Assembly: GCF_030848945.1 (NCBI RefSeq)
Contig: NZ_JANHAX010000005.1
Span: 1-64,000, forward strand
DNA length: 64,000 nucleotides
Source of the DNA: Marimonas arenosa
Lineage (GTDB): Bacteria > Pseudomonadota > Alphaproteobacteria > Rhodobacterales > Rhodobacteraceae
Reading direction: 5' to 3'
The position numbers were made by a program, and so were the translations under genes. Below are positions 45,722 through 55,150 of this stretch, in pieces. The notes beneath the pieces are model-generated. The model was not told where the DNA came from. It worked only from the letters and a program-made list of their open reading frames with translations, and did no database searches. Within the stretch, counting starts at the first letter, position 1. The number at the start of each line of letters is the position of its first letter.

Positions 45722-46984
45722 ATGGACCTTTTGCAGATCGCCTCGCTTCTCATCGTGCTGGCCGCGGCGTTCGGCGCCATTAACTACCTGTTTCTGAAAC
45801 TGCCCTCAGCCATCGGCATCCTCGTCGTGGCGCTTTTCGCCAGTTTCGGCGTGTTGATAACCGACTGGATCTGGCCGCAGCTCACCATCGCCGAAAGCTC
45901 GCGCGCCCTGATCACCGGCATCGACTTTTCCGAAGCGCTGCTCGAAGGCATGCTGGGGCTGCTGCTCTTCGCCGGAGCGCTACATGTCAAGATTTCGGAC
46001 CTGCGCGAACAGTGGCGCGTGGTGTTCCTGATGGCCACGATCGGCGTGGCGCTCTCGACCACGATCGTGGGCCTCGGCTTCGCCTGGCTCACCGGCGCGC
46101 CGCTGCTGATCGCGCTGGTCTTCGGCGCGCTGATTTCGCCGACCGACCCGGTCGCCGTCCTCGGTGTTCTGCGCGCGGCCAACCTGCGCAAGTCGCTGGA
46201 AACCAAGATCGCCGGCGAAAGCCTGTTCAATGACGGCGTCGGCTATGTCGTCTTCCTGGTGCTGCTCGGCCTCGCCTTTCCCGCAACTGGCGGGCATGGC
46301 GGCCACGGCGAAGAGAACGCTGCGATGGACGCGCTGGCTCTGTTCGCGCAGGAGGCCATCGGCGGCGCGGTGATGGGCGTGGTGCTTGGGTGGCTCACCT
46401 TCCGCATCATGAGGCGTATCGACGACTACTCGCTCGAGGTGCTGCTCACCCTGGCGCTGGCCTTCGGCGGTTACCAGATTTCGCTCTTCCTGCATCTCTC
46501 GGCCCCGATCATGGCGGTCTGCGCCGGGCTCCTGATCGGCGATATCGGCGCGCGCCACGGCATGAGCGAGGAAACCCGCCATTATGTCGATGCCTTCTGG
46601 AAGCTGATCGACGAGATCCTCAATGCCGTCCTGTTCCTGCTGATCGGGTTCGAAGTCTTCGCCGTGGTGCTGGATGAAAGCTATCTTGTCATCGCCGTCC
46701 TTTGCATTGCCCTGGCGCTGGTGGCGCGTCTCGCTGCGGTGGCGGTACCGGTGCTGATGCTGTCGCCCTTCCGCGCCTTTTCCCGCGGCGTGATCCCGAT
46801 CATGACCTGGGGCGGGCTCAAGGGCGGCATCTCGGTGGCCCTGGCGCTGTCGCTGCCTGACACCGAGTGGAAGCCGATGATCCTGACCGTGACTTATGTC
46901 ATCGTCGTCTTCTCGATCGTCGTGCAGGGGCTCACCGTCACCCGCGTCGCCCACCGCTTCGGGCGCGAGCCCGGTCTTGTCTGA
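45722..46984 (+). CDS. CPA1-type Na+/H+ antiporter (NhaP-like)
   Basis: This 420-aa protein with about twelve membrane helices starts MDLLQIASLLIVLAAAFGAI. The ion-binding region FGALISPTDPVAVLGVLR (about 137-154) and GESLFNDGVGYVVF (about 165-178) are signatures of CPA1 cation/proton antiporters. Marine bacteria use these for Na+ and pH homeostasis. A His-rich loop (GGHGGHGEEN, about 192-201) is visible. PhzF follows 15 bases later, possibly co-transcribed. Confidence 0.93.
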   Translation: MDLLQIASLLIVLAAAFGAINYLFLKLPSAIGILVVALFASFGVLITDWIWPQLTIAESSRALITGIDFSEALLEGMLGLLLFAGALHVKISDLREQWRVVFLMATIGVALSTTIVGLGFAWLTGAPLLIALVFGALISPTDPVAVLGVLRAANLRKSLETKIAGESLFNDGVGYVVFLVLLGLAFPATGGHGGHGEENAAMDALALFAQEAIGGAVMGVVLGWLTFRIMRRIDDYSLEVLLTLALAFGGYQISLFLHLSAPIMAVCAGLLIGDIGARHGMSEETRHYVDAFWKLIDEILNAVLFLLIGFEVFAVVLDESYLVIAVLCIALALVARLAAVAVPVLMLSPFRAFSRGVIPIMTWGGLKGGISVALALSLPDTEWKPMILTVTYVIVVFSIVVQGLTVTRVAHRFGREPGLV

Positions 46985-46999
46985 GGGCCAGACCTGGTT

Positions 47000-47842
47000 A
47001 TGACCCGTTATCTCACCTTCGACGTCTTCACCGACGCCGCGTTCAGCGGCAATCCCCTCGCCGTGATCCCCGACGCGACCAGCCTGCCGGAAGAGCTGCT
47101 GCAAAAGATCGCGGCCGAGTTCAACTACTCGGAAACCACCTTCGTCTATCCGCCCGCAGACCCGGCCCACACCGCCCGGGTGCGCATCTTTACCCCCACC
47201 ATGGAGGTGCCTTTCGCCGGCCACCCGACCATCGGCACCGCCGTGGCGCTGGCCCGGGCCGGCCACGGCCCCGACATGGTGCTGGACCTGGGCGTTGGCC
47301 CGATCCGCGCCCACGCGACCGCATCGCGGGCCCGCTTCACCACGGCCGCGCCCCTCGGCACTCTTGCGCACCCGACGGTGGGGGAGATCGCCGCCGCGCT
47401 GTCGCTCGACCCTGACCAGATCGCCACGACCGCCCACGCGCCGGTCATGGCGACGCTGGGCCTACCCTTCACCTTCACCGAGCTTGGCGGCCGCGACGCG
47501 CTGGCGGCCGCCACGCCCGACATAGCCGGCTTTCGCGCCGGCAACGCGAAATACCCCGGCGCGCTCGATTTCGCGCAGTTCTGCTACTGGCGTGGGCCGG
47601 ACGCGATCCATGCCCGCATGTTCGCACCGCTCGACAACATCCCCGAAGACCCGGCCACCGGTTCGGCCGCGGCAACGCTGGGTGCGCTGCTCGCGGCGCT
47701 GGCCGGGGCCGATCAATCGTTCACGGTCCGGCAGGGCGAAGACATGGGCCGGCCGTCGCAGATCGGGGTCTCAACCGACGGCCAAACAGTCACCATTACG
47801 GGCGAGGTCTGCCCGGTCATGGAGGGGTCTCTGCTGCTCTGA
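47000..47842 (+). CDS. PhzF-family isomerase
   Basis: This 280-aa protein has the family N-terminus TFDVFTDAAFSGNPLAVIPD (about 5-24), the active-site Glu in FNYSETTFVYPP (about 42-53), and DPATGSAAATLGALLA (about 217-232). PhzF proteins isomerise trans-2,3-dihydro-3-hydroxyanthranilate in phenazine synthesis, but most homologues, including ones outside phenazine clusters as here, have unknown substrates. Confidence 0.9.
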   Translation: MTRYLTFDVFTDAAFSGNPLAVIPDATSLPEELLQKIAAEFNYSETTFVYPPADPAHTARVRIFTPTMEVPFAGHPTIGTAVALARAGHGPDMVLDLGVGPIRAHATASRARFTTAAPLGTLAHPTVGEIAAALSLDPDQIATTAHAPVMATLGLPFTFTELGGRDALAAATPDIAGFRAGNAKYPGALDFAQFCYWRGPDAIHARMFAPLDNIPEDPATGSAAATLGALLAALAGADQSFTVRQGEDMGRPSQIGVSTDGQTVTITGEVCPVMEGSLLL

Positions 47843-48042
47843 CGGAGGCGCAATTCGGGGCACATGCGTGCGGGAAGGGTTAGGCCGCGGCGGGTCTTGC
47901 CGGAGAGGGTGCCCCGTTTTTGGGCCTGGAGCGGTCATTGAGCACCGAGCCGCTATTCGCGCGGGTCAGCCAATGACAGTTCCAGGCTAGAAGTCTCCCT
48001 CATTCCGATACGAACAGACCCGTTCACGCCGCGTGATCCTGT

Positions 48043-49302
48043 TCAGGCCGCTTTCTGCGCAGCCTTGCCCGGCCCACGCCGCCGTCGGCGGCGCCCACCG
48101 CCAGGCTTGCCTTTCGCTGCAACGCCGCCCGGCTTGCCGCCGCGCCGCGCTTTCGGCTTGGCCGCCTCCATCGGTTCCCAAGCTCGACCCGAGGCCACGG
48201 GAATGGTGATCCCCATCACCTTCTGGATCGCCTTCAGCTCGCCCATCTCGTCGGGCGCGCAGAACGCAATCGCCGCGCCATCGGCGCCGGCCCGCGCTGT
48301 GCGGCCGATCCGGTGCACGTAGTTGTCGGGCACGTTGGGCAGGTCGAAATTATAGACATGCCGCACCTCGGGAATATCCAGCCCGCGCGCCGCCACGTCG
48401 GTCGCGACCAGCACGCGCGTGTCACCCGCCTTGAAGGCGGCAAGTGCCCGGTCCCGCTGACCCTGGCTCTTGTTGCCATGAATCGACTCGGCGGCAAATC
48501 CCGCGTTCTCGAGCTGGCGCTTGATCTTCTCCGAACCGTGTTTGGTGCGACCGAACACCAGCGCCCGCTCGTCGCGGTGGGTGTCGAGCAGTTCGATCAG
48601 CAGGTTCAGCTTCTCGGCCTTGGCGATAAAATGCACCACCTGGTCGATCTTGTCGGCGGCCTTGCCCGGCGGCGAAACCTGAACCTTCACCGGATCGCTC
48701 AGATAGCTCTGCGCCAGCTCTTCCATCAGCTTCGGCATCGTGGCCGAGAACAGCATGGTCTGACGCGGCTGCGGCAACAGCGCCGCGATTTTCCGCAAGC
48801 TGTGAATGAAGCCCATGTCGAGCATGTGGTCGGCCTCGTCGAGCACCAGGAAACGGGTTTCATCGAGCGTCAGGGCCCTGCGGTCGAGCAGGTCAATGAG
48901 CCGCCCCGGCGTCGCCACCAGGATATCGGTGCCGCGCGCCAGGCGGTTGATCTGGGCGTTGATGCCGGCGCCGCCGACCACCAGACCCACCTTCATCGGC
49001 GTGCCCTCGACCAGCGCTTTCAGGCTTTCCGAGATCTGCTTGGCCAGTTCCCGCGTCGGCGCCAGCACCAGCGCGCGCACGGTTTTCGGCGCCGGTTTGC
49101 CGCGGCTCATCATCTGCGCCACCAGCGGCAGGCCGAAGGCCATGGTCTTGCCGGTGCCGGTCTGGGCCAGTCCCATCACGTCGCGGCCGTCCATGGCATG
49201 CGGCACGGCCTGGGCCTGGATCGGGGTGGGCTCGGAAAAGCCCAGCTTGCCCAGCTGCGTCTTCAGGTGCTGGGACAGGCCCATCGAATTGAAATCTTTC
49301 AT
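48043..49302 (-). CDS. DEAD-box RNA helicase (RhlE type)
   Basis: This 419-aa protein starts MKDFNSMGLSQHLKTQLGKLGFSEPTPIQAQ, with the Q motif, Walker A AQTGTGKT (about 46-53), DEAD in VLDEADHMLDMGF (about 150-162), SAT and the motif VI HRIGRTARAG (about 321-330). The C-terminal 60 residues are very basic and Gly/Arg/Lys-rich. Likely roles are ribosome assembly or mRNA decay at low temperature. AAAGGA precedes the ATG. Confidence 0.93.
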   Translation of the reverse strand: MKDFNSMGLSQHLKTQLGKLGFSEPTPIQAQAVPHAMDGRDVMGLAQTGTGKTMAFGLPLVAQMMSRGKPAPKTVRALVLAPTRELAKQISESLKALVEGTPMKVGLVVGGAGINAQINRLARGTDILVATPGRLIDLLDRRALTLDETRFLVLDEADHMLDMGFIHSLRKIAALLPQPRQTMLFSATMPKLMEELAQSYLSDPVKVQVSPPGKAADKIDQVVHFIAKAEKLNLLIELLDTHRDERALVFGRTKHGSEKIKRQLENAGFAAESIHGNKSQGQRDRALAAFKAGDTRVLVATDVAARGLDIPEVRHVYNFDLPNVPDNYVHRIGRTARAGADGAAIAFCAPDEMGELKAIQKVMGITIPVASGRAWEPMEAAKPKARRGGKPGGVAAKGKPGGGRRRRRRGPGKAAQKAA

Positions 49303-49667
49303 CTTGTCCTTTCGCGCGGGGCACGTCGCGCCGCGCATATGTTCAAACCGGCCCGGCCCATCATGGGCAAGGCTGCGGTCATATGGGTTGCGCTGGCATG
49401 CCTCACGGGCGGGGCCGATTGCCCGTGCCCGCCGCAGCAGCGCCTGCACCCACGCGTGATTTTGGGAACATCACTCGACATCTCGTCTCGGCTCCGGTCT
49501 TGTCCGGATGTTGCTTTCACTGCTCACGCGGCAGGAGACGTCGGTTGGGTGCTACATGGTCTCCCCCTCGCTGGAAGTCAATGGCTGGCCGCATTGCATC
49601 TGGAAATCGCCCGCCCCTGCGGCTAAACCGATACACCAAGTGGCAGACCCGAGGCGCGCACCGATCC

Positions 49668-50087
49668 ATGACCGAAACCATCACCGAACGCTGCGAACAG
49701 AAGGGCCTGCGCATGACCGGCCAGCGCCGCACCATCGCGGCGGTGCTCGAGGATGCCGACGATCACCCGGACGTGGAAGAACTCTATGCCCGCGCCTCGG
49801 CCCGCGACCCCGGCATTTCGATCGCCACGGTCTATCGCACGGTGAAGCTGTTCGAAGAGGCCGGCATTCTCGACAAGCTCGAATTCGGCGACGGCCGCGC
49901 GCGGTATGAAGATGCCGAACGCGACCACCACGACCACCTGATCGACCTCAACTCCGGCGAAGTCATCGAATTCGTCGATTCCGAGATCGAAGCGCTTCAG
50001 GAAAAGATCGCCGAGAAACTCGGCTACCGGCTCAAGGGCCACCGGCTGGAGCTTTACGGCGTGCCGATCCACAAACCCGGCAAGTAA
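49668..50087 (+). CDS. Fur-family metal-responsive repressor
   Basis: This 139-aa protein has an N-terminal winged helix (MTGQRRTIAAVLEDADDHPDVEELYARASARDPG, about 16-49, ISIATVYRTVKLFEEAGIL) and a C-terminal dimerisation domain with HHDHLIDLNSGEVIEF (about 90-105). It lacks the CxxC pair that many Fur proteins use for structural zinc. In many alphaproteobacteria the Fur homologue acts as Mur, a manganese regulator, so the metal cannot be fixed. The start at 49668 gives MTETITERCEQKG. Confidence 0.9.
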   Translation: MTETITERCEQKGLRMTGQRRTIAAVLEDADDHPDVEELYARASARDPGISIATVYRTVKLFEEAGILDKLEFGDGRARYEDAERDHHDHLIDLNSGEVIEFVDSEIEALQEKIAEKLGYRLKGHRLELYGVPIHKPGK

Positions 50088-50417
50088 CCCTTCGGAAGCC
50101 GGTCTGTCCCGGGCGCGCAGCTGCACTGCTTTGGCGCGTAACCGCGGCCAGGAAAAGCACGGCGGCAGTACTGCGGGTTGCAGCCCCGACAGGCATAAAC
50201 GGTATTCAATGACGGCTCCGCGGGACTTACCCAACATATGCAATTGCGGCGGACGCAATCGCAGTAAGCAAGACTATGCCGGAACTCCGATTTCCGCCGC
50301 TGATCCTTGGGATCATCGATTGGTCAGTTTCGGCTTCTTTTCACCGTATTTGCCATAGTTCTGCCAAATTGTTGTGTATTTTGAACCAGGTTCTGTGGGG
50401 TGACGAATGGGAATGCT
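50088..50417. other. A+T-richer gap without a clear gene
   Basis: The 330 bases after the Fur-family gene are lower in G+C than the core genes and hold no convincing frame on either strand. Nothing recognisable was seen except ordinary intergenic sequence leading to the short frame at 50418. Confidence 0.45.
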
Positions 50418-50585
50418 ATGAACTACTCGGATGACTCAAACCTTGAAGATGACCAGAAGAAATGGTCCGAGTGGACGATGCGGCCCAAGAAGGCACAGCG
50501 GAAACTGACCGACTATGCGTCGGCATTTGTCTTCGCGATGTCCGTGGTTGTCGCAAGCGGGGCCCATCAAAACTTGTTTGTCTGA
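50418..50585 (+). CDS. Possible small membrane protein (55 aa)
   Basis: The frame encodes MNYSDDSNLEDDQKKWSEWT, then a basic segment and a C-terminal hydrophobic stretch (DYASAFVFAMSVVVASGA, about residues 33-50). GGGGTG lies 15 bases upstream, a weak site. The acidic N-terminus and tail-anchor-like end are protein-like, but the gene is not certain. Confidence 0.35.
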   Translation: MNYSDDSNLEDDQKKWSEWTMRPKKAQRKLTDYASAFVFAMSVVVASGAHQNLFV

Positions 50586-50883
50586 GTTTGCCGGAAGTTT
50601 TGCCTCGCGGCCAAAAGCGGCGCAGGCACGCTCCTTTGGCTATGTAACGGTTGGCTGGCGGCTCAATGTTCATTGCCGTGCCGATTTCGTCTGAGGCTTT
50701 CGCTTTCCGTAAACACTCGCCGGTTTGAAACGACGGCAGACGATCCGACGCAAAATAAAACTTCCTGTTCTGCGCCATGGCGCGCCGCAAGCGACGGGGC
50801 CCGGTAGATTTGGATTCGAAACGGTTTTCGTGTCGGCCACTTGCTGATTGATTCTGACATTGTCGCCGTGCGAAACTGCCGTG

Positions 50884-51279
50884 ATGAACGAACGACACCG
50901 CAAGGGACTTCTTGCCATAGACGCCGTTATCAACGTTGTGCTTGGGGTCTGCCTCCTGGTGTTTCCCGGGCAAACCATCGCGTTTTTTGGACTGCCGGTG
51001 ACCGGCACGTACTTCTATGTCACCGTGCTTGGTGCGGTACTTCTTGGTATCGGCATCGCGCTTTGGATTGAACGTCGGAATGAGGATCGCTGGCGCGGTC
51101 TTGGCCTGGCCGGCGCAATCGCAATCAACATCCTTGCCGCCGGAACGGTACTCGTATGGTTGCTGGTCGATCCCTTTAACATGCCGGCACGCGGATACGT
51201 GGTCTTGTGGACTGTCACGATTGTTGTTCTGGGAACCGGGCTTGTTGAATTGGCCGCAGTGGTACGCCGACCACGCTGA
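50884..51279 (+). CDS. Four-helix membrane protein of unknown function
   Basis: This 131-aa protein starts MNERHRKGLLAIDAVINVVLG and has four hydrophobic segments (about 8-27, 40-58, 68-90 and 105-124) separated by a central charged loop IERRNEDRWRG. No family is recognised; it resembles small four-helix membrane proteins of the DUF4345/DoxX-like size. Codon use is less GC-rich than that of neighbours. A TTG 36 bases upstream is in frame but less likely. Confidence 0.65.
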   Translation: MNERHRKGLLAIDAVINVVLGVCLLVFPGQTIAFFGLPVTGTYFYVTVLGAVLLGIGIALWIERRNEDRWRGLGLAGAIAINILAAGTVLVWLLVDPFNMPARGYVVLWTVTIVVLGTGLVELAAVVRRPR

Positions 51280-51450
51280 CATCTGACGTCCGCAGGGCGC
51301 TAAAAGCGGACAACCGATCTGCTTCTCTTGACGTCGTCTTCGGACCAAAACCTGTCATCTGACAAATATCGCGAAATTTGTGCTCACGAGCCTAGACAAT
51401 CCCGCACCGCGCAGCCAATGACGGCGCAGTCATCTGGTGAAAGGCTCCCC

Positions 51451-52344
51451 ATGCCCAGCGACAACCTGCGCGGCATCGCCTATCTGATTGCCGCCATGGC
51501 GTTCTTCGCCACCACCGACGCCTGCGTGCAACTGGCCGCCCAGAGCCTGCCCAAGGGCCAGGTGCTGGCCACGATGGGGCTCGGTGGGGCCGTGATCTTT
51601 GCCGCCATCACCCGGGCGCGCGGCCACCGGGTCGTCGCGCCCGACCTGGTCAGCTGGCCGATGCTGCTGCGCAACGGGGCCGAGATCCTCGCCACGTTCA
51701 GCTTCGTCACCGCGCTCTCCACCGTCGGCATTTCGCTGGCCTCGGCGGTGATCCAGGCCACGCCCCTCGTCGTGACGTTCGTCGCCATCGTGCTGCTGGG
51801 CGAGAAGGTCGGCTGGCGCCGCTGGGGGGCGATCCTGGCAGGCTTTGCCGGCGTTCTGGTGATCCTCCGACCCGGCCTCGAAGGCTTCGACATCAACGCG
51901 CTCTGGGCGGTCTCCGCGATGATCGGGCTGGCGCTGCGTGACGTCTCGACAAGATTGATGCCCGGCACCACGCCGTCGACCCGGATCGCGTTTTACGGCA
52001 TGGCCACGCTGGTGGTGGCCGGCAGCCTGCACATGGCAGTTATCGCGCCACCGACGCCGCCAGACGCCGCCACGCAGGCCTATCTCGCCGGCAGCATCGG
52101 ATTCGGCGCCCTCGGGTATTACCTGATGATCCAGGCGATGCGGATCGGCGAGATTTCCGTGGTTGCGCCGTTCCGCTACACCCGCATCCTGTTCGCCCTG
52201 ACGGTTGGGTTCGTGGTTTTCGGCGAAGAACCCGATTGGATAACCTATGTCGGATGTGGCATCACCATCGCCGCAGGTCTCTATGCCTTCCTGCGCGAAC
52301 GCCGCGTCGCTCAACAGCAAAGCTTGAAAGGAACCCCGTCATGA
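51451..52344 (+). CDS. EamA/DMT-family transporter
   Basis: This 297-aa protein has ten hydrophobic helices starting MPSDNLRGIAYLIAAMAFFATTDA. It carries the conserved EamA arrangement, with FRYTRILFALTVGFVVFGEEP (about 246-266) in the second repeat. GAAAGG precedes the ATG. It is translationally coupled to the following OsmC gene (ATGA overlap). This coupling might mean that the exporter and the peroxidase act on a shared stress, but the substrate is unknown. Confidence 0.88.
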   Translation: MPSDNLRGIAYLIAAMAFFATTDACVQLAAQSLPKGQVLATMGLGGAVIFAAITRARGHRVVAPDLVSWPMLLRNGAEILATFSFVTALSTVGISLASAVIQATPLVVTFVAIVLLGEKVGWRRWGAILAGFAGVLVILRPGLEGFDINALWAVSAMIGLALRDVSTRLMPGTTPSTRIAFYGMATLVVAGSLHMAVIAPPTPPDAATQAYLAGSIGFGALGYYLMIQAMRIGEISVVAPFRYTRILFALTVGFVVFGEEPDWITYVGCGITIAAGLYAFLRERRVAQQQSLKGTPS

Positions 52345-52760
52345 AAGCACGCGTCACCTGGGCCGGAGAACGCACCTTCCTCGGCCGCACCGAGTCCGGC
52401 CATACCATCGCTTTCGGCGCAGCGCATGGCGACGACGGCAAGAAACCCGGGCCCAGCCCGATGGAACTCTTGCTGCTCGGCACCGGCGGCTGCTCGGCCT
52501 ATGATGTGGTCCATATCCTCGAACGCGGCCGCGAGCCGATCGAGGACGTGGTGGTCGAGATTGACGCCACCCGCGCCGAAACCGATCCCAAGGTCTATAC
52601 CAGGATCCACATGCATTTCATCGTCAAGGGTCCCGGCCTGAGCCCGGCCAAGGTCGAGCGCGCCATCAGCTTGTCGATCGAGAAATACTGCTCGGCCTCG
52701 GCAATGATGGCGGCCACGGCCGAGATGACCCATGATTTCGAGCTGATCGACACGGCCTGA
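52341..52760 (+). CDS. OsmC-family peroxidase-like protein
   Basis: This 139-aa protein has the two OsmC catalytic cysteines in GTGGCSAYDVVHIL (about residue 53) and KYCSASAMMAATA (about 118). OsmC/Ohr enzymes reduce organic hydroperoxides; this one resembles the YhfA/OsmC subgroup. AAAGGA lies before the ATG, which overlaps the transporter stop. Confidence 0.9.
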   Translation: MKARVTWAGERTFLGRTESGHTIAFGAAHGDDGKKPGPSPMELLLLGTGGCSAYDVVHILERGREPIEDVVVEIDATRAETDPKVYTRIHMHFIVKGPGLSPAKVERAISLSIEKYCSASAMMAATAEMTHDFELIDTA

Positions 52761-52916
52761 ACGGCACAGGGGTTTTGTGTCGCATCATCACAGGGCCACC
52801 TGCGATGGTATGGTATATATGGGTGCAGGCTGCCGCCCGCGCGGGGTTTGAGACGTCTTGCGCCGTGGTGGGGTTGCGTCAGACCTGCACAGCACAACAA
52901 AACGGGGGCCCCGACG

Positions 52917-53825
52917 ATGCCGACGATCCTGCGTTTCCTTGCGGTCCTTGTTTTGCTGCTCGCCCTTCCCACCCTTCGGGCCACAGCCGAAAGCCACGAT
53001 ACCGAAAGCACCGATGCCCCGGCCGAAGAGCCCAAGCCCCTGGCGGAAGACTTCGAAGACGACAATCGCAGGGGCGAGGTCTATGGCAGCGGCGATTATC
53101 GCATTTCCCGCCCCGGCGCGCGGCCACCCAACAATTTCTATGCCGTCCGCGGCTTCCGGCCGGTCGATCCCGGCTGCTATTCCGGCGTCCTGACCTGGCA
53201 ACTCGAGGCCCAAATTCCGACCGGCGGCGGCGCCAAATTCTACGCCGATGAACGCATCAACCTGCGTCCCGCCCGCGCCGGCCAACGCTTCGCTCACCGT
53301 CATCGCTGGACCGTTTCCTCGGATCCGATCGCGCTGGCGGGTCACACCACCACCTCCTCGGGCGGCGGTTCCGGCGAGGCGCGGGTGCAGCTTTGGGTCA
53401 GCCTCGACTGGAGCCTCTACCGGGTCGTCACCGATGTGCGCCCGCGCGCCGGCAACTACCAGATTTCCACCGTCGGTCCGATGGGCCGCACCGTGACCGA
53501 GGATTTCCATTTCGGGTTCGGCGATCACCATTATTCCTATGTCGATCTCAGCCAACTCGAGGCCGCCGCGGGCCACCCGGAAGTCGCCCAGGCTCTGCGC
53601 GACATCCGTGCCATGCTCACGGCCCGCCCGCCCAACGTGTTCATGGGTGGGTTCGACTGGTATTATGAAGATGACGGAACCGCCAGGCGCGAGCTTTTGA
53701 TCGAACACGAAGACCGGCTCGCCTTCGGCTGGGGCATCAAGGGCGAAGGCCGCCGCGGCATATCGATCACGATCCGATGCGACAACATCCTGAGCGGATA
53801 CGAGCGGATTTACGGCTTCGACTGA
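52917..53825 (+). CDS. Exported protein of unknown function (302 aa)
   Basis: The signal peptide (MPTILRFLAVLVLLLALPTLRATA) is followed by an acidic low-complexity stretch (about 25-55, ESTDAPAEEPKPLAEDF) and a domain of about 240 residues rich in aromatic and Gly residues, including GSGDYRISRPGARPPNNFYAVRGFRPV and PTGGGAKFYADERINLRP. It ends with a Cys in RCDNILSGYERIYGFD. No family is recognised. It is probably periplasmic or surface-bound. Confidence 0.65.
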   Translation: MPTILRFLAVLVLLLALPTLRATAESHDTESTDAPAEEPKPLAEDFEDDNRRGEVYGSGDYRISRPGARPPNNFYAVRGFRPVDPGCYSGVLTWQLEAQIPTGGGAKFYADERINLRPARAGQRFAHRHRWTVSSDPIALAGHTTTSSGGGSGEARVQLWVSLDWSLYRVVTDVRPRAGNYQISTVGPMGRTVTEDFHFGFGDHHYSYVDLSQLEAAAGHPEVAQALRDIRAMLTARPPNVFMGGFDWYYEDDGTARRELLIEHEDRLAFGWGIKGEGRRGISITIRCDNILSGYERIYGFD

Positions 53826-53940
53826 CGCACCGCACCGTCCCGCGTGGCCACGGCCCGACCCACCCGTCCGACCTTCCGGAACGTTCCACTTGCCCCCTGC
53901 CTTGCGCCGTGATCGGATGACCGGCAGCAAGGAGACGGGC

Positions 53941-55146
53941 ATGCCACTGATCGAAACACGCTATCGCATCGTCTTCGGCGCCTGTCTGACGCAGTTTACC
54001 GTCATCGGCCTGCTCTTTGCCTTCGGCCTGTTCTTCAAGCCGTTGCAGGAAGAGTTCGGCTGGTCTCGCACCCTGCTGTCCAGCGCGTCGTCTCTGTCGT
54101 TTTTCATGATGGGGGTGCTGGCCATCCTGGGCGGACGGATGAATGACCGTTTCGGTCCGCGCCTCGTGCTCACCTTCACCGGCATCGCCTATGCCACCGG
54201 CTTTCTTCTGCTGTCGCAGATCACCGCGCCGTGGCAGATGTTCGCGATCTTCGGCATCTTCATGGGGCTGGGTCTTGGCACCCATGATGTCGTCACCCTG
54301 TCGACCATCGCCCGCTGGTTCGAAAACCGCCGCGGCATCATGTCGGGCGTGGTGAAAACCGGCACCGCACTGGGCCAGATCACCATTCCGCCGCTGGCCG
54401 CGGCGCTGCTCCTGACCTATGGCTGGCGCCAGGCGTTGATCGTTCTCGGCCTCGCTGCCTTGGTACTGCTGCTCATCGCCGCACTGTCTATGGACCGCCC
54501 GCCCGACCTGCTCAGAGCCGCCCCCGGCACCAGGGCCGGCAGCGGCAGCGGCGGGCACAGCTTTCCCGAGGCCCGCGTCACGCGTCTGTTCTGGACGCTC
54601 TGCGCCATCCAGTTCCTGTTCTTCCCGTCGATGATGTCGGTACCGATGCACCTCGCGATTCACGGCACCGATCTGGGGATGACGACGGCGCGCGCGGCGA
54701 CGCTGCTATCGGTGTTGGGGGCGGCCAGCATCGCTGGGCGGCTGACCGTCGGCACGTTGTCCGACCGGATCGGCGGCCGACGCGCCTTCCTGATGTGCTT
54801 CAGCATCCTTCTGGCCAGCCTGATCGCCCTTACCGGCGTCCGGGCGCACGGGCTGCTTTTTGCTGTCGTGGCGGTCTACGGTTTCAGCCACGGCGGGCTG
54901 TTCACCGTCGTGTCGCCAATCGTGGCCGAATATTTCGGAATGCGGGCACACGGCGCGATTTTCGGCACCATCCTCTTTTTCGGCACCATCGGCGGCGCAG
55001 TGGGGCCGATCATCGTCGGTTGGATATTTGACACCACCGGCAGCTACCGGCTTGCCTTCGCGATGTTGGCCACGCTTGCAGCCATCGGTCTGGCGCTGGT
55101 GCTGACATTGCCGCGAAAAACCGTCGCGCCCCGCGTCGCCGCGTGA
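53941..55146 (+). CDS. MFS transporter (monocarboxylate-type)
   Basis: This 401-aa protein has twelve hydrophobic helices starting MPLIETRYRIVFGACLTQFT. It carries GGRMNDRFGPRLVLT (about residues 63-77) and GTLSDRIGGRRAFLM (about 272-286), the paired MFS loop motifs. The pattern resembles OFA/MCT-like transporters of carboxylates. AAGGAG precedes the ATG. It is convergent with an FAD oxidoreductase, four bases apart. Confidence 0.88.
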   Translation: MPLIETRYRIVFGACLTQFTVIGLLFAFGLFFKPLQEEFGWSRTLLSSASSLSFFMMGVLAILGGRMNDRFGPRLVLTFTGIAYATGFLLLSQITAPWQMFAIFGIFMGLGLGTHDVVTLSTIARWFENRRGIMSGVVKTGTALGQITIPPLAAALLLTYGWRQALIVLGLAALVLLLIAALSMDRPPDLLRAAPGTRAGSGSGGHSFPEARVTRLFWTLCAIQFLFFPSMMSVPMHLAIHGTDLGMTTARAATLLSVLGAASIAGRLTVGTLSDRIGGRRAFLMCFSILLASLIALTGVRAHGLLFAVVAVYGFSHGGLFTVVSPIVAEYFGMRAHGAIFGTILFFGTIGGAVGPIIVGWIFDTTGSYRLAFAMLATLAAIGLALVLTLPRKTVAPRVAA

Positions 55147-55150
55147 GCCC

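Noticed and set aside
47843..48042. Possible relation of GGAGCGGTCATTG-type sequence here to similar stretches near 4310 and 61190
   Set aside because: The matches are short and degenerate. They may be worn copies of an old intergenic repeat, but I could not align them with confidence.
50663..50860. Minus-strand 65-codon frame in the A+T-richer patch
   Set aside because: No ribosome binding site, no recognisable composition, and no conserved feature. It could not be supported as a gene.
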